Source: Lachnospiraceae bacterium
GTDB taxonomy: Bacteria > Bacillota > Clostridia > Lachnospirales > Lachnospiraceae
Direction: 5' to 3'
Length of the DNA stretch: 64,000 bases
Assembly (NCBI GenBank): GCA_017619635.1
Contig: JAFZRZ010000071.1
Location: 216,210 to 280,209 of the forward strand
A program made the position numbers and the translations under genes. Below, piece after piece: positions 8,909 through 18,138 of this stretch (within the stretch, counting starts at the first letter, position 1; each line of letters opens with the position of its first letter). The notes below the pieces were generated by a model, which searched no databases, was not told where the DNA came from, and saw only the letters and a program-made list of their open reading frames with translations.

Positions 8909-9790
8909 TTATATCTTGCCGAAAAGATTTTCGTAACCCTTTGTATCTACGAGTTTTCTTAAGAATATGCCTCTGTAGTGAGCCTCAAGCCTTGTTTCGA
9001 CCGGACGACCATCTTCTGTAAGAAGGAAGCCGTTCTCATCGAAGAATCTGGGATCAGAGTAAATATCGATGTCTGACTTGCATGTGAGAGTTAAGATGTT
9101 TCTCATTCTCTTTGCGATCTCCCATGCATTCTTGAATGCTTCCTTGCTGATGAAGTCCTCGTATGTATTTTTTACAATTTTCTCAGGCATAGGGGGTTTT
9201 TTGCCCTGTTTGATGTATTCCCCTCTTTCATCTAAACTTAAATCTTTATATTCAAAAACGCTTGTTCTTTTGAATAAATCCGGATCGTTTTTGATAAAAG
9301 CAATCGCTTCTTTGCATGTAGCTGCAAGATATATATCTTCCAGTACATCATCGCTCATACCTGAAACCGGAGTATTTACAGTGTCGGGACTGAAAATTCC
9401 CTCTAAATTAACATACAGCATGCCTAAATTTGTGAAGTATAACGCTTTTTTCATCTCCATGGTGGTTTTGCAGTCATCTGCAGTCATGCTATATGACTTT
9501 ATTACTGTCTTTTCGAGAGCTGCCATTTTCTTCTCTTCAGGTGACATATTGTCTAACCTGTTGATAAATTCTATGACATTATTTCGGTTATCTTCTAGTC
9601 TCAGGATATTATCTTCTATATTTTTATTTCCCTTTTCGTTATAAACTGTAAATATACCAAATGAAAGAGACAGAGAATTTAAATATTGAGCTTCTGTGAT
9701 TTTTCCTTCATCATATAATTTTCCTGTCATTACATCAGCGAACGGGCTGTAGTAATTCTGTGTTAAATCTAGCTTTTTCTTACCAAACAT
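8909..9790 (-). CDS. hypothetical protein
   Basis: 293 residues, soluble, starting MFGKKKLDLTQNYY. GGAGG lies 12 bases before this ATG; a closer ATG (four bases from GGAGG) is in another frame and would not give this protein. It is the first gene of an operon with the zinc-finger protein downstream. No domain recognised. Confidence 0.6.
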   Translation of the reverse strand: MFGKKKLDLTQNYYSPFADVMTGKLYDEGKITEAQYLNSLSLSFGIFTVYNEKGNKNIEDNILRLEDNRNNVIEFINRLDNMSPEEKKMAALEKTVIKSYSMTADDCKTTMEMKKALYFTNLGMLYVNLEGIFSPDTVNTPVSGMSDDVLEDIYLAATCKEAIAFIKNDPDLFKRTSVFEYKDLSLDERGEYIKQGKKPPMPEKIVKNTYEDFISKEAFKNAWEIAKRMRNILTLTCKSDIDIYSDPRFFDENGFLLTEDGRPVETRLEAHYRGIFLRKLVDTKGYENLFGKI

Positions 9791-9853
9791 TTTTTCATTT
9801 ATCCTCCTACTCTATATATTAAGCGTAAATGTTTGTTTTCCTTTTCTATATAT

Positions 9854-9893
9854 AGTATGACATATTTGTATTAAAAGCGAAAATTTTGTGCAA
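9854..9893 (-). promoter_or_regulatory. TTGCAC-N28-CATACT promoter
   Basis: TTGCAC (9893-9888), 28 bases, CATACT (9859-9854), followed by ATATA. It drives the two-gene unit at 7550-9790. Confidence 0.62.
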
Positions 9894-9957
9894 AAATTTT
9901 AAACTAATATTTTCAATAAAAATAGGGAGCCGTTAAGCTCCCTATCTGTCATTTTAT

Positions 9958-11553
9958 TTATCTGGCTTCTTTGCTCGTGTCATCGGATCTTGAATCTTTT
10001 GCGTGTGGATTTGCATTAGACCTATGTTCTTTGGCGTAAGAAACTTTTTGTCTAGCAGCAGCGATCTTATCGTCCATTCTTGAACTACGGTTAATACCGC
10101 TTGCTTCTCTGTTCTCCTGTACGGATGCCATGTTTACTACTGATACGGCAGCAGAAAGAGAAATATCTTCGGCAAGCTGATTATTTCTTTCAACGTTCTC
10201 GTTGATGTGTGCCTGTATCCTTGAAAGAACGTTTAATTCAGCATTGGATACATATCCAGGATTTTCGAGAGCTTCTTTACCTGCCATAGCACGTCCGACA
10301 TTTCCTATAGCCGTCTTTACATCTCCGGATCTTTCAAATGCTGTTTCTGCTACCTGATAAAGTGACTTATAAGCTCTTTCCTGTAAGATGCCGAGACCTC
10401 TATCAATCTGCTTATATCCGCGAACCATTGAATGAAGATTTTCAGAAAGTCCTGCGTATGCGGATTTTCCGACAGCAAACGCTTTCTGGTTTGCGTTATG
10501 AACGGCTTCGCCTGCTCTTCCAAGAACTTCTCTACCTGCCTCGATCTTGATATCAAGATATGTTTTAAGTTTATTAAGGATAGGGCTGGCTTTTGCTTTT
10601 GTAGATTCTTTTAATTCTTCTGATTTTTCAGCAGCGGCTTTTGCAATTGTAGCTCCCATGCTTGGAATTTCCTGACGTGCCTCTACTGCTTTAAAAGATC
10701 TTTCATAAACATTTTTAAATTCATTGCTGAAATACTCTGCATCTTTTGCGGTATAGCCGTTCATCTTGGCTATTGAAAGCTCATTTTGAAGTTTGTCGTA
10801 TCTCGCGTTAATATCAACCTTGAGTTCTTTATATCTGTTAACGGCTTCACGTCTTTTATCGAACGCTGAAGGGTTAAGCCTTCTCTTTTCTTCTTTGGCC
10901 TCTCTTTTAGCTTCCCTCTTTTCTTCCTTGGCAAGCTGCTTGTCGAGCTTTTCTTTCATATGCTCTGTCTTATCGATCTGCTTCTGGAGCCATTTAGGAA
11001 GTTTGTCCGTATCATCGAATGTCTTGTTATCGTTGCCGGTAACAAAGTCTTCTTTTTCTGCTTTAACTTCCTGCTGAGGAGCACCCCAACTTGGAGTCGC
11101 CTGAGGAATAACTTCCGGTTCTACGGATTCAGGCTGAATATCGTTCTTTTCCTGCTCAAGTTCTTTCATTACTTCAACGACATCTCTTTCAGTGTTCTTA
11201 GAGAGATTAGCCATGACTGCTTTGTATATCTCGTTGTCTTTTAAGTCTGGCTCAATATCCTTAAGTTCGTGCATAGCCTCGATAGCATTGTCTGTTCTTG
11301 GATCGTTAACTAAGTTCGAATAAAGATCCATTGTGTCAATTGTTCCGACATACTCGGTTCCTACTATCATATCTAATGTGTCATGACCTAGTCTTCTGAT
11401 GTCAAGTTCGCCTTCTCTGAGGTTATATTTTTCTGCAAGAGAATCTACTAAAACTCCTACCGTCTGTCGAGCGTCATTGCTCATGTCCATGCTCTCTAAA
11501 AGAGCTTTTGCTTCATCGCTTAAAAAGTCGCGACCTTCTGTTGATACTGCCAT
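9958..11553 (-). CDS. large charged coiled-coil protein
   Basis: 531 residues from the ATG at 11553, which has GGAGG eight bases upstream. The N-terminal half is acidic. A central lysine/glutamate-rich coiled coil (KLDKQLAKEEKREAKREAK and onward) is followed by an alanine-rich helical region (AKAAAEKSEELKESTKAKA). A basic, disordered tail ends the protein. There is no enzyme motif. A structural or nucleoid-associated role is possible, but I do not recognise the family. Confidence 0.6.
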   Translation of the reverse strand: MAVSTEGRDFLSDEAKALLESMDMSNDARQTVGVLVDSLAEKYNLREGELDIRRLGHDTLDMIVGTEYVGTIDTMDLYSNLVNDPRTDNAIEAMHELKDIEPDLKDNEIYKAVMANLSKNTERDVVEVMKELEQEKNDIQPESVEPEVIPQATPSWGAPQQEVKAEKEDFVTGNDNKTFDDTDKLPKWLQKQIDKTEHMKEKLDKQLAKEEKREAKREAKEEKRRLNPSAFDKRREAVNRYKELKVDINARYDKLQNELSIAKMNGYTAKDAEYFSNEFKNVYERSFKAVEARQEIPSMGATIAKAAAEKSEELKESTKAKASPILNKLKTYLDIKIEAGREVLGRAGEAVHNANQKAFAVGKSAYAGLSENLHSMVRGYKQIDRGLGILQERAYKSLYQVAETAFERSGDVKTAIGNVGRAMAGKEALENPGYVSNAELNVLSRIQAHINENVERNNQLAEDISLSAAVSVVNMASVQENREASGINRSSRMDDKIAAARQKVSYAKEHRSNANPHAKDSRSDDTSKEAR

Positions 11554-11712
11554 TTTATCTACCTCCTTATAAATTTGGCTAATCGTTGCGCCTTTTAGCC
11601 ACATGATGACTAAATGCGATTTATTTTCCTTGTTATAACTGAATATGAAAAAAGTTAGATAAAATAAATAAGACTTCCATTTTAGGAAGTCCTATTAGAT
11701 ATAAATCATTCT

Positions 11713-13827
11713 TTATACAAACTGTAAAAGTTTCTTAACAAGTTGATCTTTTAACTGCGTTTTTCTTCCATACTCGCCGTATGAACTGATACATATCTCA
11801 AGTGAGTTTTTTTCTGTCAGTATGACTACATTCTTTCTTGCCCTGGTAACTTCTACATATAATAACTGACGCTTGAGCATGTTGGTAGGTTCTTTTGATA
11901 TCACGATCAGAGCGTTATCACATTCTCCGCCCTGTGCTTTATGAGCAGTCAATGCATAACTTAACTCTATATCGTCAAGATCGTCTCCATTTATTGTTAT
12001 CTCGTCGTCATCATCTGTCCTGATAGTTACGAAATGGTCGTTGGAATGATTCTGTATGAATGTAATGACACCTTCCTGTCCATTGTAGTAATTTGTCTTG
12101 TAATTATTCCTGCAGAAGATGATCTTATCGCCTACGGAGAAAGTATTAAATCCGTATTCAAAAGATGATTCACCGCTTTCTTTCTGAAGAAGTTTATTGA
12201 TGTTGATAGTCGATGTCTTGAATTTATTCTTTCTGCATGATGTATATATCTTATAACTGGCATCTTCTTCTTCGAATTTCTTTGCGTATTCCTGTGTTGC
12301 CTCAAGAAGTTCGTCATCTGTGTCATATCTTATCACAGTGAAGTTATCATCTTTTTCAAAGTCATTCCTTCCTGATATGATCTTATAACTATTTGATATA
12401 ATGGAATCTCTTCCGCTTTGTCTGAATATGGTCTTTAATCTGTATTTTTCTATATGTCCACATTCAAGCAGGTCTTTAAATACATTACCGGAACCGACCG
12501 GAGGGAGCTGATTTGGATCTCCCATTATTATAACAAGCGAACCTGTCTCTATAGAAGACAGTAATAGGTAGAATATATACATATCTACCATTGAACCTTC
12601 GTCTACGACTATTATACCGGACAACTTTTCTCTTGATGCTGCAAATACATTCTCGTAAGGCTTAAAGTCGAGCATTTTGTGTATCGTCAGTGCCTTTATC
12701 CCAGTGCTTTCCGTCATTCTTCTTGCAGCACAGCCTGTTGGAGCACATAAGTGTACCGGAGCATCGGGGTGTTCTATCTTGCTGTATTCCAGTATTCCAT
12801 TTAAGAGAGTTGTCTTTCCTGTACCGGGACCACCCGTTATCAGTTTTATACCCGTTTTTCCAAGGCAGTTAAATACTCTTTTCTGATCCAGAGAATATTC
12901 GATGTTGCCATTTTTCTCTACGACTGATATTAAGTAAGGCTCTATACTGCAAAAATCTACGGCTCCATCATTTAATCTCTTGATATGGTCAGCCACTTTT
13001 ATTTCGGTATTATAGTCTGTCTTTAAGAATATCCTGTATCCTTCGTACTGCTTATCTATTATGTACTTATCTGACAGTATCTCTTCTGCGATAAACAAAG
13101 GGTCTGTATGATATCCGCAACCTGCCATATTTTCGATTCTTGCCACAAGTCTGCATAGCCCATGAAAATCGGTATAAGTATTGCCATTCTGCGAGTTGGA
13201 ATTCATCGCATAATATACTATAGCCTCTGTTCTTCTTTTATCATATTCTTTGATACCTGCATCTTTGGCTATGTGTTCGCACAATGAGAATTCGGTCTTT
13301 GAGTTTACGAGGATATATGGATTACGGAGAAGATTATTCTTCGCGTTTTCTTTCCCATAATGCTCGAATATGTATTTTGCGTCTTTATACGTACCTACAT
13401 AACTGATTATAAAATCGAACAGGACTTCAAAATTATAATAATGACGCAGTCTTTCTATTACCGGATACTCTGCTTTCTTAAACTTTCCTGTATCAATAGT
13501 GTCGCTATTCTTTACATAAGCATAAGGATCCAGATCGGTCTTTCTCATTATCTCATCTGCCACAAAAGGGCCTGTGCCCATAAATGTAGAAGAACAGATA
13601 AAATCGATCGTGGACGAAGTATCGTACTGTTCGATATTGCATGTCTCTGCGATAAAATAGCCGTTCTCTTCGTATTCGCCTATCAGTTTTAATCCAATCC
13701 CTTTGGGATATGACGGAATGACTCCTGAGCAATAAGTGATGATATCACCACTCTTGATAGCAAAGAACGTGAGCCCGGTTCTTTCATTTCTTTTTTTAGT
13801 TAAATGGTATATACCTTTAATTTCCAT
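11713..13827 (-). CDS. second RecD-like SF1B helicase
   Basis: 704 residues. Walker A GGPGTGKTT near residue 333, Walker B IIVVDEGSMVD, then GDPNQLPPVGSG, FRQSG and motif VI-like ALTAHKAQGGECD. A YVEVTRAR signature follows near the C-terminus. All helicase motifs are intact, and the layout is that of RecD2/TraA-type 5'-3' helicases. The start overlaps the end of the HNH gene by 11 bases, so translation is coupled. It may work with that nuclease-like partner. It is clearly diverged from the helicase at 2506-4869 rather than a recent duplicate. Confidence 0.85.
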   Translation of the reverse strand: MEIKGIYHLTKKRNERTGLTFFAIKSGDIITYCSGVIPSYPKGIGLKLIGEYEENGYFIAETCNIEQYDTSSTIDFICSSTFMGTGPFVADEIMRKTDLDPYAYVKNSDTIDTGKFKKAEYPVIERLRHYYNFEVLFDFIISYVGTYKDAKYIFEHYGKENAKNNLLRNPYILVNSKTEFSLCEHIAKDAGIKEYDKRRTEAIVYYAMNSNSQNGNTYTDFHGLCRLVARIENMAGCGYHTDPLFIAEEILSDKYIIDKQYEGYRIFLKTDYNTEIKVADHIKRLNDGAVDFCSIEPYLISVVEKNGNIEYSLDQKRVFNCLGKTGIKLITGGPGTGKTTLLNGILEYSKIEHPDAPVHLCAPTGCAARRMTESTGIKALTIHKMLDFKPYENVFAASREKLSGIIVVDEGSMVDMYIFYLLLSSIETGSLVIIMGDPNQLPPVGSGNVFKDLLECGHIEKYRLKTIFRQSGRDSIISNSYKIISGRNDFEKDDNFTVIRYDTDDELLEATQEYAKKFEEEDASYKIYTSCRKNKFKTSTININKLLQKESGESSFEYGFNTFSVGDKIIFCRNNYKTNYYNGQEGVITFIQNHSNDHFVTIRTDDDDEITINGDDLDDIELSYALTAHKAQGGECDNALIVISKEPTNMLKRQLLYVEVTRARKNVVILTEKNSLEICISSYGEYGRKTQLKDQLVKKLLQFV

Positions 13828-14884
13828 GTTCTTTTACTGCGTTCTGATTTATAGGTGTAAGATCGAATAATTTCTGTAACATGTCTGACGATTCTCTTGC
13901 ATCTTTTGGTGTTACCGGAGCATCGTCATGATAACCATTTCCTCTGTTTGTACTGGACAGTCTGAGAGGAATGAAAGCATGCAACGTTTTATCATCTTCA
14001 CACAATTCTGGTTCAGTATCGAATATATTTGTTATCAGTTCATTTATGAAATCGTCTTTAACGGGATAACCTATCATCAAAGGAAGACTTCCGCCTACAT
14101 TTGTGATGATATCTTCTATCAATGTAATTATCACGTTGTAAAGCAGATATTTGTAATACCACTTTTTGTATTTAAAGGGGAGTCCGCAAAATCTGAGCCC
14201 ATATAGTTTTATATCCTTGAAGTTCCAAGTGTCTATCTGCATGGGGATCGCGCCTATGAACTCTCCTTTTCTTTTTATTATATAAATGCAGCCGTCTTTC
14301 ATGATGCCGTTTACTATATTTCGGACATCGGACTTGTCTGATTCCCAATCATGTTCCTGATTGTACTGTGCGACGAAATCTACTATGTCATCAACATCAT
14401 CTGCAGTAGCCTTGAACAGATATGCTTCAAGTTCCATTCCTGCATAGTTGTTTCCGCCACGTCTTTTGTGCGATTCAAGGCTGCGTACGGGAATGAGATA
14501 GCTTACAGACATCAATGTGGCTTTGGTATAGTTTGTCTTTGTCGCCCATTTGTATTTAGAACAGTATTCCTTATACAAGTCATTAAGTTCTCTCATATAA
14601 TGAGTTGATACATGTTTGTAAAAATCTTCCGGGTGGACTATATAGTCACCTTTGAGCTGATTGCAATCATAACATAGGGGAACAAGATTCTCTGTCTGGT
14701 TTGTACCTGACTTGCTGATCGGTATAAAGTGATCTGTCGTATATTTTTCACTGTCTATGGTCAGTTTCTGACCGCAGTGAGCGCATCTTCTATGCGTTTT
14801 TGACAGGATATATTGCTTTTCTTCTTTCGAGATAGAATCTCTTCTTGACTCTATCTTTTCTCTTTTATTAGTTATCGTAGTCAT
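13817..14884 (-). CDS. HNH endonuclease fused to acetyltransferase-like domain
   Basis: 355 residues. The first 90 hold a complete HNH module: CAHCG, then DHFIPISKSGTNQTENLV, then CYDCNQLKGD (two Cys pairs binding zinc around the catalytic His). The rest, from about residue 145, reads like a GNAT fold (ADDVDDIVDFV, then YIIKRKGEFIGAIPM), but this part is inferred from pattern only. CGGAGAG precedes the ATG. It shares overlapping ends with a 51-residue Cys-rich protein upstream and the RecD-like helicase downstream. That makes a tight three-gene unit. Confidence 0.68.
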   Translation of the reverse strand: MTTITNKREKIESRRDSISKEEKQYILSKTHRRCAHCGQKLTIDSEKYTTDHFIPISKSGTNQTENLVPLCYDCNQLKGDYIVHPEDFYKHVSTHYMRELNDLYKEYCSKYKWATKTNYTKATLMSVSYLIPVRSLESHKRRGGNNYAGMELEAYLFKATADDVDDIVDFVAQYNQEHDWESDKSDVRNIVNGIMKDGCIYIIKRKGEFIGAIPMQIDTWNFKDIKLYGLRFCGLPFKYKKWYYKYLLYNVIITLIEDIITNVGGSLPLMIGYPVKDDFINELITNIFDTEPELCEDDKTLHAFIPLRLSSTNRGNGYHDDAPVTPKDARESSDMLQKLFDLTPINQNAVKEHGN

Positions 14885-15023
14885 GTGCTATACTCTCCGC
14901 TTCGAGCATGTTCTCGTCATGAGTGATGATCTGGGGCTTCTTATTTGCTACACATTTCTTGTCTTCACAATAGTCTTTGTGCTGACAGTTGCCACACAGG
15001 CAATCATATACATATGCGTTCAT
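14868..15023 (-). CDS. 51-residue cysteine-rich protein
   Basis: Below the usual size cut-off but well supported: AAAGGA before the ATG, and a 17-base overlap with the HNH gene. Five cysteines lie in the first 25 residues (CLCGNCQ, then DYCEDKKC), suggesting a zinc-binding fold. It is the first gene after the 15075-15114 promoter. Confidence 0.6.
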   Translation of the reverse strand: MNAYVYDCLCGNCQHKDYCEDKKCVANKKPQIITHDENMLEAESIAHDYDN

Positions 15024-15074
15024 TTCTTATATTCCTTTCCTTGATGAAATATAGGTTATTATCGTTCTGTTTAT

Positions 15075-15114
15075 AGTATGAAATATTATTATTGTTCTTA
15101 AAATTTTTGTGCAA
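15075..15114 (-). promoter_or_regulatory. TTGCAC-N28-CATACT promoter
   Basis: TTGCAC (15114-15109), 28 bases, CATACT (15080-15075). It drives the Cys-rich/HNH/helicase unit. Confidence 0.62.
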
Positions 15115-15141
15115 AAAAACCGCCTCATGATGAAGCGGTCT
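15113..15141 (-). terminator. terminator fused to promoter
   Basis: ACCGC pairs with GCGGT and the following seven T continue into TTGCAC. It ends the OB-fold gene at 15168-15773. Confidence 0.7.
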
Positions 15142-15167
15142 TTGTCGTGATATTTAATTGTAAAGCA

Positions 15168-15773
15168 TCACTCAACAACGCATATATCCTGGGCGATGAT
15201 ATTGTGACGGTATGAGCCATTTTTGCTTTTTCCCATTACGGAGCAAACGGTTTTGACGAATTTATTTACTTCGAGATTATCGGGAAGCTTTGATCTGTCT
15301 CCGTCTATGCTTACCTGAATGATGTTCTTTTCTTCACCCTTTTCGTCTGTGGAGATAAACAGGCGTACCCATGAACCTCTTTCGGTCTTATCCTCGATTA
15401 TATTTACGAGTTTACCTGCCAGGAACGTTTCGCTGTCGCTTCGATGAAAAGCACCTTTTGAGCCTGCTCCAAAATATTTTTCACAGATGGTCTGACCAGA
15501 CTCTAGCGCGTCTCCCATCAATTGCGGAAATCCATTGTTGCTTGTAAAGTGACCGTATACTGATATATAGTCCTTTTCGTGATATCCGCTCGATCTCAAG
15601 ACGTTGTTGCTGAACCTAAACTGCAGCGTTGTGGTCGTGTCCCCGTGACTATTTCCGGATTTAGTTATCACGTATACTTCGGAATAAGTTCCCTTATCGA
15701 CGATACTTGATATCCGTCCGTACGAAACGATGGAATTAGTATAAATTCCTTTGTTGTTTTCGGTGTCGTTCAT
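15168..15773 (-). CDS. probable OB-fold single-strand-binding-like protein
   Basis: 201 residues from the ATG with GGAGG eight bases upstream. Two stretches look like OB folds. The first has YGRISSIVDKGTYSEVYV and later DYISVYGHF; the second has LAGKLVNIIEDKTERGSWVRL and later FVKTVCSVMGKS. This is the strand pattern of SSB-like proteins, but the conserved SSB aromatic set and acidic tail are absent. A nucleic-acid-binding role is inferred. It is transcribed divergently from the partition operon. Confidence 0.5.
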   Translation of the reverse strand: MNDTENNKGIYTNSIVSYGRISSIVDKGTYSEVYVITKSGNSHGDTTTTLQFRFSNNVLRSSGYHEKDYISVYGHFTSNNGFPQLMGDALESGQTICEKYFGAGSKGAFHRSDSETFLAGKLVNIIEDKTERGSWVRLFISTDEKGEEKNIIQVSIDGDRSKLPDNLEVNKFVKTVCSVMGKSKNGSYRHNIIAQDICVVE

Positions 15774-15833
15774 ATAACGATCCTCCTTATGAATCATTTC
15801 TTCAATATGACCTTCATATAGAAGTATATCGTA

Positions 15834-15873
15834 AATATGTGTTTTTTATTTTAGTTCTGAAAATTTTGTGCAA
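15834..15873 (-). promoter_or_regulatory. TTGCAC-N28-CATATT promoter
   Basis: TTGCAC (15873-15868), 28 bases, CATATT (15839-15834). It is back-to-back with the plus-strand copy at 15970-16009, so two such promoters diverge from one 100-base region. Confidence 0.6.
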
Positions 15874-15969
15874 GAATTTTTAGTTTCAAGAGAAAGATGG
15901 TATGATTAAGTTGCCCAAAATAGTGGTTTTATGGCATATCTTTATCATAAATAATGCATTTTGAAATTT

Positions 15970-16009
15970 TTGCACAAAAAATCAAAAAATATTTAATATA
16001 ATTCATGTT
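15970..16009 (+). promoter_or_regulatory. TTGCAC-N28-CATGTT promoter of partition operon
   Basis: The only plus-strand copy: TTGCAC (15970-15975), 28 bases, CATGTT (16004-16009). It drives the five-gene operon 16092-19560. A centromere (parC) would be expected near here, but I see no clear iterons. Confidence 0.6.
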
Positions 16010-16091
16010 TATGTTAAAGGGTACTCTGTATCCAAAAATCTCAAGAAAGGGAAACTGGCATTGATTGTTATGATAATGCCCTATTTATCGT

Positions 16092-16442
16092 ATGCAAAAT
16101 GAGATGAAAGGTATCTGGAACAGGATTACCATCTACTGTATGAACCATGATGAACCCAAACCTATGGAGATACTTCAAAACCTTGAGCAGATCAAGACTC
16201 CTTTTTATGCGTGTACCGATGAACATTGCCCTAATAGACTAAATTTTGATGATTATCAGGGGCTTGTCCTTGAATTCATCAAAGCTATAGATGAAGAGGG
16301 ATATTTTGGTACTGATTTTACTAACTATACCTACACATATAAAGGAACCAGGCATAAGATCAAAGCAAAAATTCTTAAGTACAGTGGCAGCGAGATCCGC
16401 ATAGGTATCCTTAATACTACTGTTTTAGGTATTAAGAAGTAA
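16092..16442 (+). CDS. hypothetical protein with zinc-ribbon-like cysteines
   Basis: 116 residues, first gene of the partition operon. A YCMNH motif near residue 16 and CTDEHC near 41 could form a zinc knuckle. The start is uncertain: the ATG at 16092 has no clear ribosome site, and an ATG at 16104 follows GAG. A 13-codon frame with a better site (AAAGGG, then TTG at about 16063) ends across it. Function unknown. Confidence 0.5.
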   Translation: MQNEMKGIWNRITIYCMNHDEPKPMEILQNLEQIKTPFYACTDEHCPNRLNFDDYQGLVLEFIKAIDEEGYFGTDFTNYTYTYKGTRHKIKAKILKYSGSEIRIGILNTTVLGIKK

Positions 16443-16455
16443 GAAAGGCTGAAAG

Positions 16456-16956
16456 ATGAACGAAAATAAAGAAAACACTGCGGTCGCTACATTTAAGGTA
16501 GTGCTTCCGTATATTGTTGCCATTATAGTCGGTCTGTTTATTTCTTTTGCAGTAAAAGTTCTGTTTAGCCCTTATATTATAAGTGGGCCATCAATGCTTC
16601 CTACTTATAAATCAGGAAGTGTTGTAAAGATAGACAGGGAATTTGATGAGTCGGATCTTAAAAAGGATACTGTTGTTATATATAAGTACAAAGGTAAAGA
16701 TATCGTTAAACGTATAGTTGCTACCCCGGGTGATTTTTTGGTGATAGTCAATGGAGAGCTTCGTGTTAATCATGAAGAGGGTATCAATTTTGACGAGATA
16801 GACGAGCCTGGCATACTTAAAGATGAAATGATACTTGAAGAAGGCGAATATTTCTGTATGGGCGATAATCGTAATAACAGCCGTGACTGCAGAGAATATG
16901 GTCCGATCACAAAAGATGATATCATTGGCGTGGTAGAAAAAATATACATTCAATAG
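16456..16956 (+). CDS. lepB: signal peptidase I
   Basis: 166 residues. One N-terminal membrane helix (about residues 15-36) is followed by the catalytic serine in SGPSMLPT. The catalytic lysine is in KDIVKRIVATPGD, and box E is MGDNRNNSRDCREYG. All the residues of the Ser-Lys dyad family are present. It removes signal peptides at the outer membrane face. It is unusual between a zinc-ribbon gene and parM in a partition operon. It may serve exported proteins encoded on this element, such as the nuclease at 19608-20711 or the protein at 55718-56233. Confidence 0.9.
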   Translation: MNENKENTAVATFKVVLPYIVAIIVGLFISFAVKVLFSPYIISGPSMLPTYKSGSVVKIDREFDESDLKKDTVVIYKYKGKDIVKRIVATPGDFLVIVNGELRVNHEEGINFDEIDEPGILKDEMILEEGEYFCMGDNRNNSRDCREYGPITKDDIIGVVEKIYIQ

Positions 16957-16968
16957 AAAGGTGAGATT

Positions 16969-18126
16969 ATGAACACAAAGAGATTTAGAACCAAGACAGA
17001 GTTTATTCCCAAGGATAACCTTAAGGTTGATGGGATATGGGAGGTAGGAATAGATATCGGCTATTCGGCAGTTAAGTTTATCTCTCCGAATATGGTCGGA
17101 AGTTTTCCCAGTTATGCAAGACGTGTAAGTGATGATTTTCAGTATGTTTCAGAACCCCCGGAAAGTTCTATCCTTTATAGGAATGATGATACCGGTGAAC
17201 TTTGGCTCGTTGGTGAAATGGCTCAGAACACCATGGCTACAGGTGATACATCTGATTCTGAAGCTTCTTTGTATGGAAGAGGCCGCTACTCTTCTGCTAT
17301 GTTTGATGTTATCTCAAAGGCTGGTCTTGGAATGTGCCGCATGTCTAACGAAATAAGAAATTTTGATGAAAACGATAAAATGATCATTCAGACCGGTCTG
17401 CCCGAGAGATATATGGACGATGAGGACGAACTTAAAGAAGCTCTTGCCAAGGATTATAATTTCTCACTTAAAGTTGGTAAGGGTGACTGGGTAGAGCATA
17501 GATTCAGTGTAGATATTGATGATATAGAGGTAATGAGTCAGCCGAGAGGAACATTATTCTCTGTATGTATTGATAAGTTTGGTAACTTCCGTAGCGAAGC
17601 AGAAAGTTATCTTTCTTCCAGTGTACTGGTATTTGATCCAGGTTTTGGTACACTGGATATATTCCCTATAAAAAACGGTTTTGTGGAAAATGGAGGGGAA
17701 ACGTTCCCTGATCTTGGAATGAAACGTGTGTTGAGTGAGACTGCTCGTAAGATAAGGTCTAAATATGGTGTCAATGTTGAAGTTCCTGCCATGCAGAAAT
17801 ATCTTGAGACAGGATTTGTTAAGTATTTTAATAAAAAGACTTTTGAATCTGGTGAAAAACCCTTTGGCAAGTTCCTTGATGAAGCAAGCCGTGAGGTTTG
17901 TGAAGAAGCTCTCTCCCGTATGAGTTCAGTTTTTAATCTTATTGATTATAATTATCTTATCGTTACCGGAGGAACAGGTGCTGCATGGCTCGATCAGATT
18001 CGCGAAAAATTCAAAGCATCAGATACACTTACAATACTTAATGGCAACCAGAATGATAACCTGCCGTTTATCTATAACAACGTGAGAGGATATTATCTTT
18101 ACAGATACATGAAGCTTAAGAGATAA
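16969..18126 (+). CDS. parM: ParM-like actin ATPase, plasmid segregation
   Basis: 385 residues with the actin-fold nucleotide motifs: phosphate 1 VGIDIGYSAVKF near residue 27, phosphate 2 LVFDPGFGTLDIF near 222, and adenosine motif LIVTGGTGAAW near 337. Such proteins polymerise into filaments that push sister plasmids apart. They are followed by a DNA-binding adaptor gene, as here (18139-18978). It has about a 30-residue basic N-terminal extension before the first strand. The ribosome site is AAAGGTGAG. Confidence 0.88.
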   Translation: MNTKRFRTKTEFIPKDNLKVDGIWEVGIDIGYSAVKFISPNMVGSFPSYARRVSDDFQYVSEPPESSILYRNDDTGELWLVGEMAQNTMATGDTSDSEASLYGRGRYSSAMFDVISKAGLGMCRMSNEIRNFDENDKMIIQTGLPERYMDDEDELKEALAKDYNFSLKVGKGDWVEHRFSVDIDDIEVMSQPRGTLFSVCIDKFGNFRSEAESYLSSSVLVFDPGFGTLDIFPIKNGFVENGGETFPDLGMKRVLSETARKIRSKYGVNVEVPAMQKYLETGFVKYFNKKTFESGEKPFGKFLDEASREVCEEALSRMSSVFNLIDYNYLIVTGGTGAAWLDQIREKFKASDTLTILNGNQNDNLPFIYNNVRGYYLYRYMKLKR

Positions 18127-18138
18127 AAGGTATATGTA

